Below are positions 58,401-64,000 of a stretch of DNA of 64,000 nucleotides, one piece after another. The position numbers were made by a program, and so were the translations under genes. This DNA comes from Ancylostoma caninum. Lineage: Eukaryota; Nematoda; Chromadorea; Rhabditida; Ancylostomatidae. The stretch lies in assembly GCA_037903475.1 (NCBI GenBank), contig JBAJFG010000019.1, positions 4,029,001-4,093,000 of the forward strand, written 5' to 3'. Positions within the stretch are counted from its first letter, which is position 1; each line of letters opens with the position of its first letter. Below the pieces are notes generated by a model, which worked only from the letters and a program-made list of their open reading frames with translations, searched no databases and was not told where the DNA came from.

Positions 58401-60498
58401 CCTGAATTTGTTCCTTTTTCTTATGAACTTAGTTTTGTAAAACTGGTACTACATATCTGTACTTATTTACTTTTAATGAGCCATCTTTTCACTGCTAAAT
58501 CATTCGTCGAAGGCGAGGTTCACTCAGAGATAGAGTGAATAATATACAGGGGGGGCCATAAGTTATTGTACAACGTTTGCTCATTTATTTCTCCACCAGC
58601 AACACATGGATTATCCTGCTCTTTTCGCTGCCGAATAGAGCAGGGATCAAAGTATCTTACAGTTAAAACCCGGTTTCCCGGGAGAGTTTTGCTTTGGAGC
58701 AGTTGGACTTAGAACAGGTTTTTGAAAAAAGCGGGTTGATGTGGAAATTTTTTACGAAAAATCCACCAAATCTCTAAAGTGGGGTGTACTGCTTAGATGC
58801 ATCTTAAAGAGCAAAGAATGCTCTTTCTAAAAATATCAAACTGTTTTTGTGGCTGTTTTGCTCGGAAATTGCGGGCAGAGTTAGTGCATTTTGCGGCACC
58901 GAAAGTCTGCAATGAATATTTCCGATAAACTTTTTTCGTTATCTTGGAAGTATCCAGGAGGTTTTTGTGATCAAAAGATAGAGCAAATCCAGCTCTATTA
59001 AACAGTGCCTAGTGCGGCAAAAAATATTTTACTACTGCGGGGAAATGGGCCAGCAAACGTTGTACAATAACTTATGGCCCCCCCTGTATAGTCCATTTGT
59101 GATACCCTGGGAAACCTTTGCTACCTGTGATCTGCATGTGAGCAGAAATGTTCTCATTTGTCCGGGAGATCTTGTTTGAAAAACTCCTTATCAGTAATTG
59201 AACGAGGCTATCTCTCAAAACTGACAGCGGCAAAGTAATCAATGAGAAACTTCTATGAGAAAATGCTTGAGTTCTCCGTATTCAGGTGGGACGCATCATG
59301 GCACAGCTGTTTGCTCGTGAGCTGGTGTCTAGAAGCGCTATTCCGAAAGCGATTTTCGCTGCACCGACGCTCGCCAGTCTGCAGACCGCTGTTGACATTT
59401 ACAATTACATCGGGTGGGTTGCTTTGAGGTCTTGAAAAAATAAAGCGAAGTCTTCATTTTTAAGGAAGGAGTGTGGTAAGATTTGCGTTGACGCTTCTCT
59501 GGCTTCGGATAGAAGCGGCGCGCCATACTGGTTGAGCGAGCAGGAGATGGCTCACTTGAAGTTCAACATCGACGATTCGTATACTCAGGAAGAGATTGAG
59601 GTGCAAACAATATATCTGAGTAATCAAAATGTTAAAGATTTGTTAAAATGCAAAAGTCTAGTTCTAGCACGGAAGTGCTGGTACCTAATTTCTGAGGTTC
59701 TTTGCTTTAGAAGTTCTATGTGAATATTTCAGCTAGATGATAGAAGTCTTAAGAGCATTGCTGAAAGCATGAAGAAAGTTCTGCCAAAGCTTTCGAGTAA
59801 GAACGGCATAGGTCGGTGCTTACTGATAGAAGGAAGCGCTAAAACTAAAATCCATATGTAGCCTCTAACATTTGCAGTTTCTAGTCGTCTAAGTTGCACA
59901 GAAATTCAACTGAATTTGAGCTTTCCCCAAATTTTCTAATGCTTTACTATGGATTGCTCAAGAATAGTAATTTACTCTTCATCTTTGAGGCTAATTATAG
60001 AACTACCTACCAACCAGGAAGTTCATGAGTCTTTACCAACGTTTATAGGACTCGAATTTTAGTTCTCGTCGTAACAGACGCCCTGGCAGTAAAAATGCTA
60101 AAAGATCTCGCTCTTTCACCTAAAGATGCTGTTGGAAACAGATCCGAAGAGGTGCGATTTTACAGTTTCCTGTTTTAGAGTAAATTGGAAATTAAAGGCA
60201 GCACCCACCAAAAAACTTGTCACTCTGATTTTACCGCGATCTTGGGTTTCTGACTATGAGGACCATGGATGAAGTGGTCAATTTTGTCAAAACTTGTGCT
60301 AAAATGGTTCTCGGATGTTTCCATTCTGTTGCATTGTAGCGAGGTGGCCGAGTTACGCGGGTGAAGTCGATCAAGAAAGTCGATAACGCTGCATTTGTTA
60401 CCAACGGACTTCTTGGCGCAACTAGGTACTCAACTGATTTTGCAGCTTTTCTGAAGGAGGAAAAAGCACAGAGGAAAAGGAAATGGAATGTCCACTAG
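55420..60498 (+). CDS. Histidine phosphatase superfamily protein (UBASH3/STS-like), probable pseudophosphatase
   Basis: Exons 55420-55473, 57798-57938, 58059-58130, 59286-59413, 59465-59600, 59733-59796, 60063-60151 and 60340-60498 join in phase to 280 residues. The order follows the C-terminal phosphatase domain of UBASH3 proteins: RHAE at residues 35-38, then LYHPFDL, VPVRMPKR, DPPLSEVGR, FAAPTLASLQTA, and ILVVTDAL. RHAE keeps the nucleophile His. In SP..R..QTA the Arg is Ala, and in the last motif (normally ...HG/HA) the His is Asp. Without these, phosphate transfer is unlikely, so it is probably a binding or regulatory protein. The end is a basic KEEKAQRKRKWNVH. The start MAEGGSSSVASAIRARYK follows a TTTCAG site; an ATG at 57741 is an alternative start. 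Intron 1 is full of short elements. An antisense RTE begins 8 bases after the stop. Confidence 0.85.
55866..56103 (+). mobile_element. TATACTAG-type short element, copy 1
   Basis: The ends are (A)ATTTATACTAGCTGCGTGCG and CGCGCATCCAGTATAAATTG, roughly inverted, enclosing GGATTTTCCATGAAGACCGG and CTGCGACTGCGATGCGACTG. An inverted copy lies at 56805-57053 and fragments lie at 55687-55865, 56681-56735 and 57515-57570, all in intron 1 of the phosphatase gene. Confidence 0.75.
56115..56676. mobile_element. GCGCGTCAAA-type short element, split by another element
   Basis: TTATGGCTGATGCGCGTCAA at the left and GAAGCGCATCAACCATAA at the right are inverted repeats. The GAGTATC-ended element 56209-56566 is inserted inside with a TTT duplication. 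The related copy at 16557-16803 lacks that insert, supporting the nesting. Confidence 0.75.
56209..56566 (-). mobile_element. GAGTATC-ended short DNA element, copy 3
   Basis: Reverse-oriented relative to copies 1 and 2. Ends GAGTATCCCCAGACTTCGCC and GGCGAAGTCTGGGGATACTC, flanked by TTT (56206-56208 and 56567-56569). The longest copy (358 bp), holding the GCGATCGC palindromes in full. Confidence 0.9.
56736..57165 (-). mobile_element. Degenerate GAGTATC-type element, split by a TATACTAG-type element
   Basis: The segments 56736-56804 (ACATCGTTTCCGTTATCGCT) and 57054-57165 (GGAAGCAGTCCACGGCGATG, ending AGTCTGAGAATACTC) match the interior and end of the GAGTATC family. Between them lies a complete inverted TATACTAG-type copy. 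Confidence 0.7.
56805..57053 (-). mobile_element. TATACTAG-type short element, copy 2
   Basis: 249 bp with ends AGGGCAATTCATACTAGATA and GCTAGTATAAATTACCCT, reverse-oriented to 55866-56103 and matching it throughout (CAGTCGCATCGCAGTCGCAG). Inserted in a degenerate GAGTATC-type element. Confidence 0.8.
58547..59086. mobile_element. Tc-like non-autonomous element
   Basis: Long exact inverted ends, CAGGGGGGGCCATAAGTTAT continuing through TGTACAACGTTTGCT, lie next to TA on each side. The 540-bp interior has no transposase. It lies in intron 2 of the phosphatase gene. Confidence 0.92.
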
Positions 60499-60506
60499 AG
60501 AAGCAT

Positions 60507-63500
60507 CTTCTTCTTCTTCTTAGCGTTTTTCCCGTTTCGCAGCGGGGTCCGCTTTGCTGATCTTTTGACGCCAGAGTGCTCTGTCGTGCGCTTGGTCGGG
60601 ATGGATCCCAGCCGTCTTGAGGTCACCGTGTACGGTGTCAAGCCATCGTTGCTTTGGTCGTGCTTTAGGCCGCTTTCCTGGTACCTCTACGTCGAAGCCA
60701 ATCCTACAGACTTTGTCGCCATCAGCGCGAAGAACGTGACCAAACCATCGCAGACGCGCCTCACGGAGCTTGTCGGCTATCGCAGCTACCCCAAATCGCT
60801 GTCGTATGTCCTTGTTGCATATGCGATCTAGCTGCCTAAAGCCACCCATCCACCGCAGCATCCTCATCTCAGTGATACTGATTCGGCGTTCCATTTCCTT
60901 AGTGGCGGGCCAGCATTCGGCACCATACAGCGCGACAGGACGTACCACGGTACGGTAGATCTTCGACTTGAGCGGGTCTGGTATGTCCTTGTCGCACAGC
61001 ACACCAGTCAGCGAGCGCCACTTCAACCACGCAGCGGCGACGCGTGCGGTGATCTCATGGACGAGGCTGCCGTCTGATGAAACCACTGAGCCGAGGTATT
61101 TCAACGTAGCGGCTCGCGAAAGATTCGTGCCATTAACTTTGATAGTGCCAGACTCGTGTTCGTCGGTGGTCAAATACTCGGTCTTCTTAACGTTGAGGCG
61201 GAGGCCGAACCGTGCCAGCTGGTCACTCCACGCTTGCGTCTATCGTTCAAGTTCGCCCTTGTCTTCAGATGCAAGCATTACGTCATCCGCGTACAGCAGC
61301 GTCCACGGCGCTGGTCTGTGAAGCTCCTTTGTGATGGCATCCATGACTACGATGAAAAGAAGCGGGGAAAGGGCTGAGCCTTGGTGTACGCCCACGGTTA
61401 TGGGGAACTCCGTCGAGTACCCGCGGCCGCCTGCACTTTACTCCTGTGATCGGCGTAGAGAATCCGCACCCATTCGATCAGCTCTTCGGGAATGCCGTGA
61501 AGCCGCAGAGCATACCAAATGACTTCGTGGGGGACGCGGTCAAAGGCCTTCTCCAGATCTAGGAAAGCTAGGTGCAATGGTCTTTTCTTTTCACGATGCT
61601 TCTCAATCAGGAGACGGGCGGCGTGGATGGCATCGGTAGTGCCGCATCCGGATACAAAGCCGCATTGGTTGGGAGATAGCTGGACGATTTCGCGAATCCG
61701 GCGATCAATGATGCGTTCGAAGATCTTCATGGTATGCGACAACAGACGGATTGGTCGATAGTTCGCGCAGTCAGCGGGGCTACCCTTGCCCTTCCAGATT
61801 GGGATGGTAGTGCTTCGCTGCCAGTCCACGGGCACCTTCTCCGCTATGACTAGATAAAAAAAATTCGTTAACCAATCAGCGGAGTTCCAGCACTGCGACT
61901 TCCACAATTCTGCTGCCATATCATCTGGACCAGTCGCTTTACCTGGCTTCATTCGCTTCAGTGCATACATGGTCTCTTCGATGGTGATTGGCTGCACTGG
62001 TCCGGAGGTGGGCGGAACTTCTGGGACGGATGGATGGGCAAATTCTTCCGTCGAAACCTTCTCAAAGTAATCCTTCCATCGTTGCATCACCTTCTTGTGA
62101 TCCATCAGGAGGTGGCCTTGCTCGTCGTTGACGCCGTGAAACTTCTCGACGTCGTCTGCTTGGCGCTGACGCGATTTCGCGAGTCGGTAGATGAAGCGCT
62201 CACCGTCCCTCGAGTCTAACTTCTTACAGACTTCATCGTAATGAGCCGCCTTCGCCGCGGCTACAGCCTTCTTAGCAGCCCTTTTCGCTTCGCGGTAACT
62301 CCTCCAGTTGTCTGTCGTTTTATTGTCAAGGAAGGAGTGGTAGAGCCGCTTCTTTTCGCGAACTTTCGCCCTCACTTCCTCTGTCCAAAGCCAAGTCTTC
62401 CTGTCAATCTTCCGTCGATCAGGCCTGGTCGTGCCGAGTTCGGAGCGAGCAGTTGCGAGGACAGCATCAGTTACCTTTTGCCATGTTTCGTCGACGTTCG
62501 TGATGGGTGGCAACTGAATGTGAGAGATGACTGCTATTTCTTTCTCTCTTAATCTCCACCACTTGATTCGAGCCGGCCCACATCGTTCGACGCGCTTCTT
62601 GTTTGGCGGCGCGATTTTCATTGTGCAGATTAGCGGCCGGTGTTGCGACGCGACCGTCTCATACGGTACGACTTTTGCATCCGTGACGAGCTTCTGGTCT
62701 TGATACCTCACAAGCACGTAGTCGATCTGTGTCGTGTTGCTGCCGCTGTAGAAGGAGACGAGGTGGGATGGTCGCTTTCGAAATCTCGTGTTCGTTATAA
62801 TAAGGTTATGAGACTCGGCGTAATCGAGAATGCGCTCGCCATCCTCGTTACGCACTCCGTATCCGAAGCCGCCGTGGCATCTGTAGCCGTCCTTCGTCGA
62901 TCCTACGTGCCCATTCAAGTCCCCTGCAATAATGACCGTATCTTCTGGTGGTACTGCAGCGGTCTTCTCATCAATCAGCGCCCAGAAGTCGTCTTTGGCT
63001 CGGTCTGAACATCCGGTCTGTGGGGCGTATGCCGAGAAAAAATGGATGCGCCTTTCCAACGTGACGACAACAATCTTCATAAGACGGTCGTCAAAACGCT
63101 CCACGCCTGCTATGGAATCCCTGAACCGTTCGGAGACAATGATGCCGACACCATTTCTTGTACCTGGGCTACCATTGTAGACGATTTTGAACCCGCACCC
63201 GATGTCCTTGGATTTGCTGCCAGACCACCTCTTCTCCTGCACCGCACACAAGTCGATTCGACGGCGCTGCAGTGCTGCTGCCAGTTCAAATGAACGGCCT
63301 GTCAACGTGCCGACGTTCAAAGTAGCAATACGCATCTTGGCTACGTTATTATCCTTAACGACTCGCCTGCTTGCCCCCCGATGCCGCCGTTCGCGAAGCA
63401 TCGGGGACCCTCGCATATTATTGTCCACACTCACCGGGCCCCGCGAGTGGGCGTCGATTCCCGCGTACGCCGTAGCCTTCTTCTTGAATCCATTTGACGT

Positions 63501-63942
63501 CATGATCCATTAGATGTGACGTGGGGTGTTCGTCAGCCGGCCTGTCACTACGGCCTGTCGCCGGCATTCGAATGACGAGGAGAAGGATTCCCCCCGTGGA
63601 CAAGGGACTTATTTGTTAGAGGCGGCCCCTACTCGCCTCTCATGCGCTTCCCAGTCGTTAGAATGCGAGCTTTTGGCCAAATCCGAACTGCAGGATACAG
63701 CCCACACAAAGCATTTGCACACACCCACGCGCGTGAGTGCATGTTCACACTCATATGCCGGCCGTATGAATCGAATCCAGCACTGTCGAACTAAGGAGTC
63801 CATCCCCTAGATCTACCTGCGTCGCAGGGCAAGCGCATGGCTGCTTTTGGTCCGCGGTAAACCCCCTATCCGCCACCCAGGGTCGCGCCAAGTAGCCTCG
63901 CAGCAAATCGGCTGGGATCCCTCGTAGGAGGGAGATCCGTGG
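60507..63942 (-). mobile_element. RTE non-LTR retrotransposon, full length but broken ORF
   Basis: Flanked by a 15-base duplication CCACTAGAGAAGCAT (60492-60506 and 63943-63957). On the minus strand it begins CCACGGATCTCC and has a leader of about 440 bases related to that of the RTE at 20889. After the ORF stop it ends in a (GAA)n tail with no other 3' untranslated region. The left duplication includes the stop codon of the phosphatase gene, so the element lies antisense immediately downstream of that gene. Confidence 0.94.
60520..63503 (-). pseudogene. RTE endonuclease/reverse transcriptase with a frameshift and a stop
   Basis: The frame is open from 63503 to about 61430. It carries an endonuclease (IATLNVGTL, GDLNGHVG, ASQHRPL) and the first half of the reverse transcriptase (MKPGKATGPDDMAAELW, ANYRPIRLLSHTMKIFERII, LAFLDLEKAFDRVPHEVI). 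Near 61430 it shifts frame. The following frame reads TVGVHQGSALSPLLF and YADD, meets a TAG after GELER (about 61240), then runs on through LKYLGSVVSSDG and KRPKARPKQRWLDTV to the TAA at 60520-60522. About 990 codons in all, so full length but carrying two disabling changes. Confidence 0.93.
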
Positions 63943-63957
63943 CCACTAGAGAAGCAT

Positions 63958-64000
63958 GCCTCAAGAAAAGAAAGAAAACTAACGGTGAAGTGTAATAAGC
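63958..64000 (+). other. Resumed phosphatase-gene downstream sequence
   Basis: After the right target duplication the original 3' flank of the phosphatase gene continues, with AAGAAAAGAAAGAAAAC. No polyadenylation signal is visible before the window ends. Confidence 0.6.

Noticed and set aside
60418..60450. A tiny intron (GGTACTC...TTTTGCAG) near the 3' end of the phosphatase gene
   Set aside because: It would be about 20 bases, too short, and the sequence is open through it in the correct frame.

Overview
The window looks like a chromosome segment from a strongylid (clade V, hookworm-like) nematode. The reasons are spliced genes with short introns and TTTCAG-type acceptors, a gene of the nematode-only srx chemoreceptor family, and a dense load of mariner, RTE, CR1-like and Penelope-like elements plus many short palindromic elements. 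The species is an inference; no ribosomal or mitochondrial marker is present. I assembled all exons by hand from splice sites, reading phase and family motifs, with no transcript evidence.

Layout: 0.4-2.5 kb holds a Tc-like remnant, a foldback element and an internally deleted mariner. A two-exon srx fragment lies at 5.4-5.65 kb. At 8.3-12.5 kb two 3' halves of one mariner family face each other, with a CR1-like retrotransposon inserted in one of them. An srx receptor gene runs on the minus strand from 19.17 to 14.31 kb. Its 3.2 kb intron holds a TTCG-rich satellite and a tRNA-derived SINE, and an in-frame TAG lies in its fifth exon. At 20.5-31.4 kb are exons of one or two unidentified plus-strand genes, with a full-length intact RTE retrotransposon (20889-24303), Penelope-like fragments and two mariners among them.

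The clearest host genes follow. A complete 74-residue homolog of the cytochrome bc1 hinge subunit (UQCRH) lies at 33725-34161 on the minus strand. A complete 13-exon cyclin L gene lies at 34878-48092 on the minus strand (495 residues, two cyclin folds, RS tail). A complete histidine-phosphatase-superfamily gene of the UBASH3/STS type lies at 55420-60498 on the plus strand (280 residues). It appears to have lost catalytic residues, and an antisense RTE copy (60507-63942) sits 8 bases after its stop codon.

From 50.2 to 57.2 kb the sequence is a nest of small DNA transposons: a hAT-type element with an 8-bp target duplication, a TTAA-flanked palindromic element inside a CR1 reverse transcriptase, a GAGTATC-ended family with 3-bp duplications, and an inverted duplication around a mariner end. 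A 226-bp (AC)n microsatellite lies at 54 kb. No CRISPR, operon-like prokaryotic system or viral genome is seen. I found no convincing undescribed biological system. The best leads are the predicted pseudophosphatase, the interrupted srx gene, the apparently intact RTE sitting in a restored 80-base intron, and the short-element families.
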